Assembly: GCF_014851675.1 (NCBI RefSeq)
Contig: NZ_JACVAE010000001.1
Location: 2,294,001-2,358,000 of the forward strand
Origin: Rhizobium sp. ARZ01
GTDB taxonomy: Bacteria; Pseudomonadota; Alphaproteobacteria; Rhizobiales; Rhizobiaceae
Direction of reading: 5' to 3'
DNA: 64,000 bases
This document shows, piece by piece, positions 36,594 to 46,467 of this stretch (its first letter is position 1; each line of letters begins with the position of its first letter). A program made the position numbers and the translations under genes. The notes under the pieces were generated by a model, which did no database searches, was not told the origin of the DNA, and saw nothing but the letters and a program-made list of their open reading frames with translations.

Positions 36594-37088
36594 TCATTTG
36601 GCGTCCGGGACGATGATCGTCATCACCGGGAAGGGAGCTTTCTCACCGGCGCCAAGCGGACCCGGAACTTTGTGGCGAACCGGTTTCAGTGATTTCAGAA
36701 AGGCGGCGACTGCTGCGACATCGTCCTTCGTCAGTTTGGCAAAGGCATGCCAGGGCATGATTGGGGCGAGCACGCGACCATCCGGCCGGACACCCGTTTG
36801 CAGCGCGGTGATGATTTCGGCCTCCGACCATTTTCCAAGTCCTGTCTCGTCATCCGGCGTGAGGTTGGGACCAACAAAGGTTCCATCAGGTAACTGGAAA
36901 CCGACATCGGAGCCAGAAAGATAAGTCTCGGGAGTCGTCTTGCCGAAGAAATATCCCGGCGAATGACAATCGTTGCAGCCGCCGAACTGCACCAGATACT
37001 TGCCCCGCTCGACCGGCGTTTCGGCCTTTGCCGGAGTGAAGGGACAGAGAAACAAGATGGATAGAACAAAGGCTTGACGCGTCCGCAT
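36594..37088 (-). CDS. Periplasmic class I cytochrome c
   Basis: 164 aa with a signal peptide (residues about 1-22, ending AKAE), one haem site CNDCH at residues 38-42 and a distal-Met segment APIMPWHAF. The VERGKYLVQFGGCNDCHSPGY start resembles monohaem cytochromes of dehydrogenase systems such as the aldehyde or alcohol dehydrogenase cytochrome subunits. No dehydrogenase is adjacent, so the electron donor is unknown. GGGGAGG lies upstream of the ATG. It converges with the MttB gene, 16 bases away. Confidence 0.88.
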   Translation of the reverse strand: MRTRQAFVLSILFLCPFTPAKAETPVERGKYLVQFGGCNDCHSPGYFFGKTTPETYLSGSDVGFQLPDGTFVGPNLTPDDETGLGKWSEAEIITALQTGVRPDGRVLAPIMPWHAFAKLTKDDVAAVAAFLKSLKPVRHKVPGPLGAGEKAPFPVMTIIVPDAK

Positions 37089-37175
37089 GCTCGGCCTCCC
37101 CGGAGTTCGAAGCGCGACGATATCAAGCCGCGCCGAGGCGCGACAATTTAGGCAAAGGAGGTATGCGGAACGCGG

Positions 37176-37622
37176 CTACTCGAACATGATTGAACGCACC
37201 GAAGAAACCAGCTTCTCGGTGGGCAGATTCGTGAAGTCCTTGTCGATCTCCGCAGTTGTCTTTTCACGCGACTTGGCGCCCAGCATCGAGCGCAGGGCAC
37301 CGAGTGTCTGGGGCGCAGCGCAGACGATCAAACGATCAAAGGCGCCGGCATCGGCATAGCACTCCAGCTTTTCCGCCACTTCAGCGGTGAACCGCTCCTG
37401 TTCATCGCGTACCGGATCGCTCGTGTACTCCATGGCCGCGCGCCCCGGCCCGTGCGAGGCACAACTGCGTCCGGGCTTGTCGCTCATGATGTCCTGCGCC
37501 CTTTTCGGCTCGCTCCGGAAGATCTCCTGCTCCGGGCTCTTTTGCCCGTCCTTGAGAAAGTTGATGCCCTTCAAGAGGCGGGCCTGATTACCATCGGCAG
37601 CGAGAATCCAAGTGTTTGTCAT
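37176..37622 (-). CDS. Host-attachment-type protein (baeRF-like fold)
   Basis: 148 aa. TNTWILAADGNQARLLKG at the N-terminus and CYADAGAFDRLIVCAAPQTLGALRSML in the second half match the 'host attachment protein' family annotated in rhizobia, which belongs to the bacterial eRF1-like clade. Despite the name, a ribosome- or stress-related role is possible; no adhesion signal is visible and no signal peptide is present. The ATG at 37622 has GGGAGTG eight bases upstream. Confidence 0.82.
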   Translation of the reverse strand: MTNTWILAADGNQARLLKGINFLKDGQKSPEQEIFRSEPKRAQDIMSDKPGRSCASHGPGRAAMEYTSDPVRDEQERFTAEVAEKLECYADAGAFDRLIVCAAPQTLGALRSMLGAKSREKTTAEIDKDFTNLPTEKLVSSVRSIMFE

Positions 37623-37631
37623 CGTTTTCAC

Positions 37632-38038
37632 TCCCTGGCGGCTTCCGGTCGCGACAGTTTCGTGCCACGGCCCCCGGCATCGATGCGCAGTGTCTCACCC
37701 CGGTGCAACGCAAGGCTACGGCCCAAGTTCCCTCCATCTCTAGTGGCACGCCCATGTTGCAACTGCGAAAACTGTACTTGACTTTCCGGCCCAAAAAACC
37801 GACATGGGACCAGCGTCACCTTCCGGCCGCCGCGTGAGCGAGCCCTGCGAGACCCCGATTGGATCGCGGAAGAAGGATGCGCGCAAGTGAATTGTTCCGC
37901 CAGCGCGCGGAAGACTGCGCCTGACCACTTTATCAACCACAAGTTCCCAAATCACGCGGGGTTCTTGACGCCAGACGAAACCGGATCGGCATGGTGCCCG
38001 TCCGGCCGATGCGTTTGGCGCCCCGAAAGGCTATTGAC
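37632..38038. other. Intergenic stretch, no gene seen
   Basis: About 400 bases separate two divergent genes. The open frames here have no family sequence and no ribosome sites, so I reject them. It may hold a long 5' leader for the DEAD-box helicase, which is common for cold-regulated helicases, but I see no cold-box motif I can defend. Confidence 0.5.
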
Positions 38039-39544
38039 TTGACTACTTTTCACGACCTCGGTCTGTCGAAGAATGTTCTTGCTTCCCTCGAGGCGCTCGG
38101 CTTCGACAAGCCGACCCCTATCCAGGAAAAGGCGATCCCGCTGGTGCTCGCCGGCAACGACCTGATCGGTCTCGCCCAGACCGGCACCGGCAAGACAGCC
38201 GCCTTTGGGTTGCCGATGATCGAGCGGCTGCTGGCCGAAGGCCGTCGCCCCGATCCGCGCAACATTCGTGCACTCGTACTCGCCCCGACCCGCGAACTCG
38301 TAAACCAGATTGCCGACAACCTGCGCGACTTCGTCAAGAAGACGCCGCTCCGCGTCGTAACCGTCGTTGGCGGAGCATCGATCAACAAACAGTCGCAGAT
38401 GCTGGAGCGCGGCACCGACATCCTCGTCGCCACGCCCGGCCGCCTGCTCGACCTCGTCGCCCGCAAGGCGGTGACGCTGACGCAGGGCCGCTACCTCGTC
38501 CTCGACGAAGCCGACCAGATGCTCGACCTCGGCTTCATCCACGACCTGCGCAAGATCTCCAGGCTCGTGCCGAAGAACCGGCAGACGCTGCTGTTCTCCG
38601 CCACCATGCCGAAACTGATCGCCGAGCTTGCCGGCGAGTACCTGACCAACCCGATGAAGGTTGAGGTAACGCCGCCCGGCAAGGCTGCCGACAAGGTGGA
38701 GCAGTACGTCCACTTCGTTCCCGGCAAGGACCAGAAGACCCAGATCCTCAAGCAGTCGCTCACCGATAACCCGGACGGCCTGTCGCTGATCTTCTCACGC
38801 ACCAAGCACGGCGCCGAGAAGCTGATGAAGCATCTGGACCACGTCGGCTTCAAGGCTGCCTCGATCCACGGCAACAAGAGCCAGGGTCAGCGCGAGCGGG
38901 CACTCAAGGCATTCCGGGACGGCGAGATCCGCGTCCTGGTCGCAACCGACGTTGCCGCCCGCGGCATCGACATTCCGGGCGTCACCCACGTCTACAACTA
39001 CGACCTTCCGGAAGTGCCGGACGCCTATGTGCACCGCATCGGCCGCACCGCCCGCAACGGCCGCGACGGTATCGCGATCGCGTTTTGCGCGCCAGACGAC
39101 ATTCGCCTGCTGCGCGATATCGAGAGGCTGATGGGCATCTCGATTGCCGTAGCCAGTGGTGAGGCGCCAGCCGACATTGCCGGCCCCGGCGGCAAGTCGC
39201 GCAAGGGCCGCGGCAATGGCGGCCAGCGCAACGGCGGTCAACGCCCGCAACGGCCGCAGGGCCAGGGTGCGCGCGGCGCGCAGGGGCAGCGCCCGGCAGC
39301 CGGCCGAACTGACGGCGAAATCGTTGATCGCGGCTTCTCCGACCGTCCGCAAAAGCGGCAGGAACGCCGGCAGGATGCGACGGCGAATGAGGGCGCGCCG
39401 AACCGGCACGCCCCTGGCCGCCCCGCCCAAAAACATGGCGACCCGCGCAACCGCAACCACGGCGGCGGCCGCAACGGCCAGAACAACGGCGGTCGCAACG
39501 GTCAGTCGCGCAAGCCGAACGGCCAGCGGCGCGAGCAGGCGTAA
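38039..39544 (+). CDS. DEAD-box RNA helicase, RhlE-like
   Basis: About 501 aa. The Q motif (FDKPTPIQEKAIP), Walker A AQTGTGKT, PTRELV, TPGR, the name motif VLDEADQ, SATMP and the C-domain HRIGRTAR are all present in order. Residues beyond about 385 are a low-complexity tail rich in Gly, Asn, Gln and Arg, typical of RNA-binding tails. I start at TTG 38039 (GAAAGG eight bases upstream), giving TTFHDLGLS; an ATG at 37991 is open but weakly supported. Roles are in mRNA decay or ribosome assembly. Confidence 0.92.
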   Translation: MTTFHDLGLSKNVLASLEALGFDKPTPIQEKAIPLVLAGNDLIGLAQTGTGKTAAFGLPMIERLLAEGRRPDPRNIRALVLAPTRELVNQIADNLRDFVKKTPLRVVTVVGGASINKQSQMLERGTDILVATPGRLLDLVARKAVTLTQGRYLVLDEADQMLDLGFIHDLRKISRLVPKNRQTLLFSATMPKLIAELAGEYLTNPMKVEVTPPGKAADKVEQYVHFVPGKDQKTQILKQSLTDNPDGLSLIFSRTKHGAEKLMKHLDHVGFKAASIHGNKSQGQRERALKAFRDGEIRVLVATDVAARGIDIPGVTHVYNYDLPEVPDAYVHRIGRTARNGRDGIAIAFCAPDDIRLLRDIERLMGISIAVASGEAPADIAGPGGKSRKGRGNGGQRNGGQRPQRPQGQGARGAQGQRPAAGRTDGEIVDRGFSDRPQKRQERRQDATANEGAPNRHAPGRPAQKHGDPRNRNHGGGRNGQNNGGRNGQSRKPNGQRREQA

Positions 39545-39567
39545 GCCGTTCAACCCGAATCGACCTG

Positions 39568-39595
39568 ATGGCGGGCTCCGGCCCGCCATTTTCAT
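39568..39595 (+). terminator. Terminator hairpin after the DEAD-box gene
   Basis: ATGGCGGG (39568-39575) pairs with CCCGCCAT (39582-39589), followed by a short T run. It sits between convergent genes and may serve both. Confidence 0.7.
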
Positions 39596-39613
39596 ATGTG
39601 CGGCAGGCGAAGT

Positions 39614-40504
39614 TTACTCCGCCGGTACTGTCCGCGCGTCCTTGCGATTGGCGAGATAGACCCCGACGACAACAATCGCTGTTCCGAGGATCATCGGCGC
39701 CGTCAGTTCCTCACCGAAGGCAATTGCTGCCTCTAACGCCGCCAACGGCGGGACGAGGTAGATCAGCGAAGCTGCGCGCGACACCTGACCGCGGCGCAAG
39801 AGATAGAGCAGCAACAGGATCGCGCCCATGGAATTGGCGAGGACCGACCAGGCAAGAACGGCCGCAAAGCCCCAGGACAATTGAACCTGCAACGGCTCAA
39901 ACAGAAAGGCGAGCGGAAATGTGACGACCAGCGCACCAATGTATTGCAGGGTGGCGATTGCGCGAATGTCGCCGCTATGCAGATGCTGCTTCTGATAGAT
40001 CGTTCCGTAGGTGACGGAAACCATCCCCAATACGTTGATGACCAGCGCAACAGTCTGAATTTCGCCGTGGTCCACACCGATGAGCTTCGGCAGCACAGCG
40101 ACGGCGACACCTCCAAAGCCGAGCAGTAGCCCCGCCTTCTGCACTAGCGAAAGCTTCTCACCGATGAAATAGGGCGCCGCCAGCGCCGTCATGAGTGGCT
40201 GGAGCGCAGCAATGATGCCGGACAATGCCGCCGGAACGCCCGCCCCGACAGCCCACCAAACCGCAGCCAGATAGAAGCCATGCAGAAACGCGCCGGAAAT
40301 GATCGCATGGACTATCGTCGACCGGTCACGCGGCCAGCGAACGCCAGAGCATTGGCATAGCACGACAAACAAAACCGCCGCTGTCGCATAGCGAACGCTC
40401 AGGAAGGTCAGGGGATCCGAGTATGTCTTACCGAACTTGGCCGCCACCCACCCCGTGGACCAGAGCAGGACGAACAAGGCCGGAGCCAGGCGATCGGGGG
40501 ACAT
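39614..40504 (-). CDS. EamA/DMT-superfamily transporter
   Basis: 296 aa with about ten hydrophobic helices in two EamA repeats: LFVLLWSTGWVAAKFGKTYSDPLTFL opens the first, and LVINVLGMVSVTYGTIYQKQHL the second. These are drug/metabolite exporters, often of amino acids or riboflavin; the substrate cannot be told. GGAG precedes the ATG at 40504, and a longer open frame starting at 40555 is not family-like. Confidence 0.87.
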   Translation of the reverse strand: MSPDRLAPALFVLLWSTGWVAAKFGKTYSDPLTFLSVRYATAAVLFVVLCQCSGVRWPRDRSTIVHAIISGAFLHGFYLAAVWWAVGAGVPAALSGIIAALQPLMTALAAPYFIGEKLSLVQKAGLLLGFGGVAVAVLPKLIGVDHGEIQTVALVINVLGMVSVTYGTIYQKQHLHSGDIRAIATLQYIGALVVTFPLAFLFEPLQVQLSWGFAAVLAWSVLANSMGAILLLLYLLRRGQVSRAASLIYLVPPLAALEAAIAFGEELTAPMILGTAIVVVGVYLANRKDARTVPAE

Positions 40505-40705
40505 GAAGACTCCGGTCGGCAGTGTGATGCAGTCAGACCGACCGATAGGCCCCACCGCTACCGGCGGTCAAAGCAAAAATGCTGATGCTTAGGTTCAACG
40601 CGGGCGGGCAAGACATAACTCGGGCCGCGCACGGACCCAAGTGTCAATGTCACGCCGGAGGGCAAGCCCGCGTTCCCGTTGCAAGCGTGACAGCGACCAT
40701 CAGAG

Positions 40706-40731
40706 AAAAGGCGGGTCTTCACCCGCCTTTT
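40706..40731. terminator. Bidirectional-type terminator hairpin
   Basis: AAAAGGCGGGT (40706-40716) and ACCCGCCTTTT (40721-40731) pair perfectly around CTTC. It ends the minus-strand sugar operon that finishes at 40762. Confidence 0.75.
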
Positions 40732-40761
40732 CATCGATTTGCGGTCTCAAAAGCAACTCTG

Positions 40762-42501
40762 CTAGTGGCTGTCCCTGCCGACGGCGTTGCCGCGGCATCC
40801 CTTCAGGAAGTCGAGGTCGGCGCCAGTGTCGGCTCCTTCGACGTGCTGCTGGTGTAGCCAGGCATAGCCGGAAGCCGCCTGTTCATGGCTCGGCTTCCAT
40901 TCGGCGAGCCGCCGCGCCAGTTCCTCCTCGGAAATGTCGAGATGCAGACGACGGTTGGGTACGTCGAGCTCGATCATGTCGCCGTTCTTCACGACCGCAA
41001 GCGGCCCGCCGACCGCCGCTTCCGGTGAGGTGTGCAGCACGACGGTGCCGTAGGCCGTGCCGGACATGCGGGCGTCGGAAATGCGCACCATATCGGTGAT
41101 GCCCTTCTTCAGCACCTTGGGCGGCAGCCCCATGTTGCCCACCTCGGCCATGCCTGGATAACCCTTCGGCCCGCAGTTCTTCATGACCATGACGCAGGTT
41201 TCGTCGATGTCCAGATTGTCGTCGTTAATCCTGGCCTTGTAGTCGTCGATGTCCTCGAACACGACCGCCCTGCCCCGATGCACCATCAGATGCGGCGAAG
41301 CGGCCGATGGCTTCAGCACCGCACCCTTCGGCGCGAGGTTGCCGCGCAGCACGACGATGCCGCCCGAAGAGGTCAGCGCCTTTTCGGCGGGTAGGATGAC
41401 ATCCTCGTTCCAGTTGACGACGTCCTTGACCTCGTCCCAGATGGTTTCCCCGGATACCGTGATCGCATCCTTGTGCAGAAGGCCTGCTTCGCCGAGGCGC
41501 TTCAGCACCACCGGCAGGCCACCGGCATAGAAGAATTCCTCCATCAGGTACTTGCCCGACGGCATCAGGTTGACGATGGTCGGCACGTCGCGGCCGCAGC
41601 GGTCCCAATCATCAAGCGTCAGGTCGATGCCGACGCGGCCGGCCATGGCCAGCAGGTGGATGACGGCGTTAGTCGATCCGCCGATCGCCGCGTTGGTGCG
41701 GATGGCGTTCTCGAAGGCCTGCTTCGTCATGACGTCGGAGGGCTTCAGGTCGTCCTTGACCATCTGCACGATCCGCCGGCCGGTGAGCTGCGCCATAACC
41801 TTGCGCCGGGAATCGACCGCGGGAATAGCGGCGTTTCCGGAAAGCGCCATGCCCAGCGCCTCGGCCATGGAGGCCATGGTGGAGGCGGTGCCCATCGTGT
41901 TGCACGTGCCCGAGGAACGGCTCATCGAGGCCTCCGCCTCGAGGAACTCGGCCTGCGTCATCTCGCCGGCCTTCACCATTTCGGAGAACTTCCACAGATG
42001 CGTGCCCGAGCCGACGCGCTCACCGCGGAAATAGCCGTTCAGCATCGGCCCGCCGGTGACGACGATCGAAGGCAGGTCGCAGGAGGCAGCGCCCATGATC
42101 AGCGACGGCGTGGTCTTGTCGCAGCCGACCATCAGCACGCAGCCGTCGATGGGCTGGCCGCGGATCGCCTCCTCCACCGCCAGCGCGGCAAGATTGCGGA
42201 ACATCATCGCGGTCGGGCGGAAGGTGTTTTCGGAGGCGGAAAACACCGGCACCTCGACGGGGAAGCCGCCGGCCTCCCAAACACCCGCCTTCACCTTCTC
42301 GACGAGCTCGCCCAGATGGCCGTTGCACGGCGTCAGATCCGACCAGGTGTTGAGGATGCCGATCACCGGGCGCCCGTCGAACAGATCGTGAGGATACCCC
42401 TGGTTCTTCAGCCAGCCGCGGTGATAGATCACATCCCGGCTCGTGCCGCCGAACCATTCCTGTGATCTCAGCCTACGCGGCCATTCCGCTTTCTTCTTCA
42501 T
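40762..42501 (-). CDS. L-arabinonate dehydratase (IlvD/Edd family)
   Basis: 579 aa, the length of the characterised Rhizobium leguminosarum L-arabinonate dehydratase and very similar from MKKKAEWPRRLRSQEWFGG to the CRGNAVGRDSH end. Iron-sulphur cysteines lie in LTPCNGH, MVGCDKTTPS and SGTCNTMGTAS, and a catalytic-Ser region in MSGTAYGTVVLH. It dehydrates L-arabinonate (and often D-fuconate) to the 2-keto-3-deoxy acid. It lies about 50 bases downstream of the aldehyde dehydrogenase and GguC genes in one direction, forming an oxidative pentose pathway. Confidence 0.92.
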   Translation of the reverse strand: MKKKAEWPRRLRSQEWFGGTSRDVIYHRGWLKNQGYPHDLFDGRPVIGILNTWSDLTPCNGHLGELVEKVKAGVWEAGGFPVEVPVFSASENTFRPTAMMFRNLAALAVEEAIRGQPIDGCVLMVGCDKTTPSLIMGAASCDLPSIVVTGGPMLNGYFRGERVGSGTHLWKFSEMVKAGEMTQAEFLEAEASMSRSSGTCNTMGTASTMASMAEALGMALSGNAAIPAVDSRRKVMAQLTGRRIVQMVKDDLKPSDVMTKQAFENAIRTNAAIGGSTNAVIHLLAMAGRVGIDLTLDDWDRCGRDVPTIVNLMPSGKYLMEEFFYAGGLPVVLKRLGEAGLLHKDAITVSGETIWDEVKDVVNWNEDVILPAEKALTSSGGIVVLRGNLAPKGAVLKPSAASPHLMVHRGRAVVFEDIDDYKARINDDNLDIDETCVMVMKNCGPKGYPGMAEVGNMGLPPKVLKKGITDMVRISDARMSGTAYGTVVLHTSPEAAVGGPLAVVKNGDMIELDVPNRRLHLDISEEELARRLAEWKPSHEQAASGYAWLHQQHVEGADTGADLDFLKGCRGNAVGRDSH

Positions 42502-42552
42502 TTCACTCGTCCTTGAGAAAGGTGCCCCGACGCCAGTGCCGGGGCACTTTGG

Positions 42553-43986
42553 TCATGCCAGCGTGTAGGCGGTCTTGACCGTGGTGTAGAACTCGTTGGC
42601 ATACTTGCCCTGCTCGCGCGGGCCGTAGGAGGAACCCTTGCGGCCGCCGAAAGGCACGTGGAAGTCGACGCCCGCCGTCGGCAGGTTCACCATCACCATC
42701 CCCGCCTCGGAATTGCGCTTGAAGTGGGTCGCATGCTTCAGGCTGGTCGTGGCAATGCCGGAGGAGAGACCGAACGGCGTGTCATTGGCGGTGGCCAGCG
42801 CCTCCTCGTAATTCCTGACCCGGATGACGGAAACCACCGGACCGAAGATCTCCTCGCGGCTGATGCGCATCTCGTTCGTGGCCTCGGTGAAGAGAGCCGG
42901 CTGCAGGTAGAAGCCCGGATTGTCGCGCTTCAAGAGATCACCGCCAAAGGCGAGCTTCGCGCCCTCTCCCTTGCCGATCTCGATATAGTCGGTGTCCTGC
43001 TTCAGCTGCGTTCCGTCGACGACCGGACCGATATGCGTGCCGGTCTTGAGCGCGTCGTCGACGACCAGTGTCTTCAGCTTTGCCGTCAACGCCGCCACGA
43101 ACTTGTCGTGGATGCCCTCCGTGACGATCAGGCGCGACGAGGCGGTACAGCGCTGGCCGGTGGAGAAGAAGCCGGAATTGGCGGCGGCCTCGACGGCCAC
43201 GGTAAGATCGGCATCGTCGAGCACGACGAACGGGTTCTTGCCGCCCATCTCCAGCTGGAACTTGCGATTATGCTCGATGGATGCGGCTGCCACGCGTTTT
43301 CCCGTCCCCGTCGAGCCGGTGAAGGTAATCGCGTGCACGTCCGGGCTGTCGAGCATTGCCTGCCCGACGACCGAGCCCTTGCCCATGACGAGGTTCAGCA
43401 CCCCCTTGGGCAGGCCGGCCCGGTGGAGAATGTCGACGATCGCCCAGGCGCAGCCCGGCACCAGATCCGCCGGCTTGAAGACGACGGTGTTGCCGTAGCA
43501 AAGGGCCGGCGCAATCTTCCAGGCGGGAATGGCGATCGGGAAATTCCAGGGCGTGATGATGCCAACGACCCCGACCGGTTCGCGCGTGATCTCGACGCCG
43601 ATGTTCGGACGCACCGACGGCAGCACTTCGCCGGCAAGGCGCAGACATTCACCAGCGAAGAACTCGAAGATCTGGCCGGCGCGGATCGTCTCGCCGATTG
43701 CTTCCGGCAGCGTCTTGCCCTCTTCCCGCGCGAGCAGCGTTCCAAGTTCGTCCTTGCGCGCCAGAATCTCGTCGGCGGTCTTTTTCAGGATCGCGTGGCG
43801 CTCCAAGATACCGGAGCGCGACCAGGCCGGAAATGCAGCCTTGGCAGCCGCAATCGCCGCCTTCGCATCATCAGCGGAAGCACGGGCATATTCGCCCACC
43901 ACGTCGTTGGTGTTCGACGGGTTGATGTTCTTCACCGCGTCCGTGCCGACCCATTCGCCGGCGATCAGGTTCTGGTGGATGGTCAT
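42553..43986 (-). CDS. Alpha-ketoglutarate semialdehyde dehydrogenase-type aldehyde dehydrogenase
   Basis: 477 aa. Aldehyde dehydrogenase motifs are complete: TPWNFPIAIPAWK, FTGSTGTGK, the Glu region LEMGGKNPFVV and the Cys region FFSTGQRCTASS. Its place between GguC and L-arabinonate dehydratase points to oxidation of 2-oxoglutarate semialdehyde to 2-oxoglutarate, the last step of the oxidative arabinose route. Start 43986 has GGAGG nine bases upstream, while ATG 43992 is too close to it. Succinate semialdehyde dehydrogenase is an alternative by sequence alone. Confidence 0.9.
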   Translation of the reverse strand: MTIHQNLIAGEWVGTDAVKNINPSNTNDVVGEYARASADDAKAAIAAAKAAFPAWSRSGILERHAILKKTADEILARKDELGTLLAREEGKTLPEAIGETIRAGQIFEFFAGECLRLAGEVLPSVRPNIGVEITREPVGVVGIITPWNFPIAIPAWKIAPALCYGNTVVFKPADLVPGCAWAIVDILHRAGLPKGVLNLVMGKGSVVGQAMLDSPDVHAITFTGSTGTGKRVAAASIEHNRKFQLEMGGKNPFVVLDDADLTVAVEAAANSGFFSTGQRCTASSRLIVTEGIHDKFVAALTAKLKTLVVDDALKTGTHIGPVVDGTQLKQDTDYIEIGKGEGAKLAFGGDLLKRDNPGFYLQPALFTEATNEMRISREEIFGPVVSVIRVRNYEEALATANDTPFGLSSGIATTSLKHATHFKRNSEAGMVMVNLPTAGVDFHVPFGGRKGSSYGPREQGKYANEFYTTVKTAYTLA

Positions 43987-44037
43987 GGGCATTGCCCTCC
44001 TGTCACATTTCGGGCCGCACTCCACAGCCCACGCGCA

Positions 44038-45033
44038 TTACAACTGCCGAATTTCGATCGTCTCTTCCTTGGCAATTGCCAAGGGGTTGCGTAGCGGCAG
44101 GCCAAAGCCGTCGGCGCCAATCTCGAAGACATCGCCTTCCTGCGTGCGAATGCCTTCGCCGAACGAGAGCGTCGCCGTGCCGAACATATGCACGTGAACC
44201 TCACCCGGCTGGCGAAACAGGCCGTACTTGAAGTGGTGGTATTCGAGGTTTGCGAAGGTGTGCGACATGTTCGCCTCTCCCGACAGGAACGGCTTTTCCC
44301 ACAGCACCTTGCCGTCGCGCAGAATGCGCGAAGTGCCACGGATGTCCTCTGGCGCGTTGCCGACGCGAATCTCCGGGCCGAAGCTCGCCTGACGCAGTTT
44401 CGAATGGGCAAGCCAGAGATAGTTGACCCGTTCGGTCACGTGGTCGGAGAATTCGTTGGCCACGGCAAAGCCGATGCGGAACGGGATACCCTCGGAGGAA
44501 ATCACGTAGATGCCAGCCATTTCCGGCTCCTCGCCACCGTCCTCGGCAAAGGAGGGCGAGGTCAGGGCCGCACCCGGCGCAACTGCCTGCGTGCCGTTAC
44601 CCTTGTAGAACCACTCGGGCTGCACGCCCTTCTCACCAGGCTTCGGCTTTCCGCCTTCAAGCCCCATCTTGAACATCTTCATCGAGTCGGTGAGCGTTTC
44701 CGCTGCCGCTTCGCTGGTCTTCTTGTGCATGGCGTCGCGCGTGGCGGCCGAGCCCAGATGGGTCAGGCCCGTGCCGGTCAAGTGCAGGTGGGCCGGATCG
44801 GGATGGGTGATCGGCGACAGCAGGCGACCTTCGGCATAGGCCTTCTCGAGGTCAACAGTGTCCCCGAAGCCATGCGCCTCGATGACAGCCTTGAGGCTCT
44901 TGCCGCCGTCGGCTGCTTCCATGGCAAGCGCGTGAAGGCTCGCAGCGCCCTTGACCGCGCGAGCTGCCTCCCCCTCCTCGCGCACGACGACGGTGATCGA
45001 GCCATCGGCATTCTTCAACTGCGATACCAGCAT
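44038..45033 (-). CDS. gguC: GguC/AraD1 family protein (FAH fold), probable 2-keto-3-deoxy-L-arabinonate dehydratase
   Basis: 331 aa of the GguC family. The FAH-like catalytic core includes GKPKPGEKGVQPEWFYKG, IGFAVANEFSDHVTER and EVHVHMFGTATLSFGEG. GguC was named from the Agrobacterium chvE locus without a function. The AraD1 relatives have been proposed as 2-keto-3-deoxy-L-arabinonate dehydratases. The flanking arabinonate dehydratase and semialdehyde dehydrogenase supply the steps before and after, which supports that reading. Confidence 0.88.
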   Translation of the reverse strand: MLVSQLKNADGSITVVVREEGEAARAVKGAASLHALAMEAADGGKSLKAVIEAHGFGDTVDLEKAYAEGRLLSPITHPDPAHLHLTGTGLTHLGSAATRDAMHKKTSEAAAETLTDSMKMFKMGLEGGKPKPGEKGVQPEWFYKGNGTQAVAPGAALTSPSFAEDGGEEPEMAGIYVISSEGIPFRIGFAVANEFSDHVTERVNYLWLAHSKLRQASFGPEIRVGNAPEDIRGTSRILRDGKVLWEKPFLSGEANMSHTFANLEYHHFKYGLFRQPGEVHVHMFGTATLSFGEGIRTQEGDVFEIGADGFGLPLRNPLAIAKEETIEIRQL

Positions 45034-45165
45034 GTTTCACTTCCTTGCATTTCGGCGAGCGCCTGTCGGCAATGCTCTGCCATGGACGCGGTCCGGGCCG
45101 CGCCGTCCGACCGCCGCGCGGCCCAATCGTGGATGACGTGCCCGGGCAGACCGACAGAAAGCCGG

Positions 45166-46467
45166 TCAGCCCTTGTTCTTGTTGTAGACGTCGAAGAACA
45201 CAGCTGCGAGGAGCACGAGCCCCTTGATAAGCTGCTGGTAGTCGATGCCAAGTCCCATGATCGACATGCCGTTGTTCATGACACCCATGATGAATGCGCC
45301 GATCACCGCGCCGGTGATCTTACCGACGCCACCGGAGGCCGACGCTCCGCCGATAAAACAGGCCGCGATCACGTCGAGTTCTATGCCCAGGCCGGCCTTC
45401 GGCGTAGCCGAGTTGAGCCGTGCAGCGATAATCATGCCGGCGAGGCCAGCAAGGGCACCCATGTTGACGAAGGTGTAGAAGGTCAGCCGTTCCGTATCGA
45501 TGCCCGAAAGCTTCGCCGCTTTCTCGTTGCCGCCCATCGCGTAGATGCGGCGGCCAATCGTCGAACGCGTGGTGAGAAAGCTATAGAGGACGATCAGGAG
45601 GGCCATCAGCACGAGGACGTTCGGCAGGCCGCGATAGCTCGCAAGCTGGAAGCCGAGCGCGATGGCGACGACGCTCGTGATAATCATTTGCGCAAGGAAG
45701 AAGCCGAACGGCTCGTTCTCGGTATGATGCAGCTCGTTCAACCGGCGGGCCCGGAAGCCACGATAGATCATGAGGCCTACCGCCAGCAGTACGATAGCAA
45801 GGGCAAAGACATTGTTGACTGTCCAAGTCGCCATCACAAACTGCGGCTCCGGCCAGTTGACCTGCCAAGTGCGTGGATCGATCAGGAATTGTTGGAACTG
45901 GATCCACGGTGTGCTGAACGAAATCGGCCCGAGGAAGCCAAGAAAATCAGGCAAGAAGCCCGTCGAAAGCATCTGGAAGTCCTTCGGGAATGGACCAATC
46001 GGACGCCCCTGAAGCACGAGATAGGTAAGACCGCGATACACCAGCATACCGGCGAGCGTGACGATGAAAGCAGGAATTTTCTGGTAGGCGACCCAATAGC
46101 CCTGTGCTGCTCCCATCGCCGCCGCTATGATCAGGCACAACGGCACGACGAGAGCGAAATGCCAGCCCCACTTGGCAAGCATCATCGCCGAGATACCGCC
46201 GATAAAGGCGACGATCGAGCCGACGGAAAGGTCGATATGACCGGCCACGATGATCAGCAACATGCCCAGCGCCATGATGACGATGAACGAGTTCTGCAGC
46301 ACCAGGTTGGTAAGGTTCACGGGTTTGAACAACACGCCGCCGGTTAAAATCTGGAAGAGCAGCATGATCACCACAAGGGCAATCAACAGACCGTACTCGC
46401 GGATGTTGTTCTTTAGATAGTCCCCGATGGACGGTTTGGTGGTGAGTGCGCTGGTATCGGCGACCAT
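45166..46467 (-). CDS. gguB: Sugar ABC transporter permease GguB (MmsB type)
   Basis: 433 aa with about ten membrane helices and the family segment VAGHIDLSVGSIVAFIGG. It forms the channel for multiple monosaccharides (arabinose, galactose, glucose, xylose in Agrobacterium and relatives) with ChvE and GguA. The start ATG overlaps the gguA stop in TAATG. The next gene, gguC, lies about 130 bases downstream. Confidence 0.93.
   Translation of the reverse strand: MVADTSALTTKPSIGDYLKNNIREYGLLIALVVIMLLFQILTGGVLFKPVNLTNLVLQNSFIVIMALGMLLIIVAGHIDLSVGSIVAFIGGISAMMLAKWGWHFALVVPLCLIIAAAMGAAQGYWVAYQKIPAFIVTLAGMLVYRGLTYLVLQGRPIGPFPKDFQMLSTGFLPDFLGFLGPISFSTPWIQFQQFLIDPRTWQVNWPEPQFVMATWTVNNVFALAIVLLAVGLMIYRGFRARRLNELHHTENEPFGFFLAQMIITSVVAIALGFQLASYRGLPNVLVLMALLIVLYSFLTTRSTIGRRIYAMGGNEKAAKLSGIDTERLTFYTFVNMGALAGLAGMIIAARLNSATPKAGLGIELDVIAACFIGGASASGGVGKITGAVIGAFIMGVMNNGMSIMGLGIDYQQLIKGLVLLAAVFFDVYNKNKG

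Noticed and set aside
37628..37942. 104-aa minus-strand frame upstream of the DEAD-box gene
   Set aside because: Arg/Gly-rich composition, no motif and no ribosome site.
44188..46347. 719-aa plus-strand open frame
   Set aside because: Antisense to gguC and gguB, whose proteins are recognisable. The translation is a Arg/His/Asp-rich shadow without motifs.
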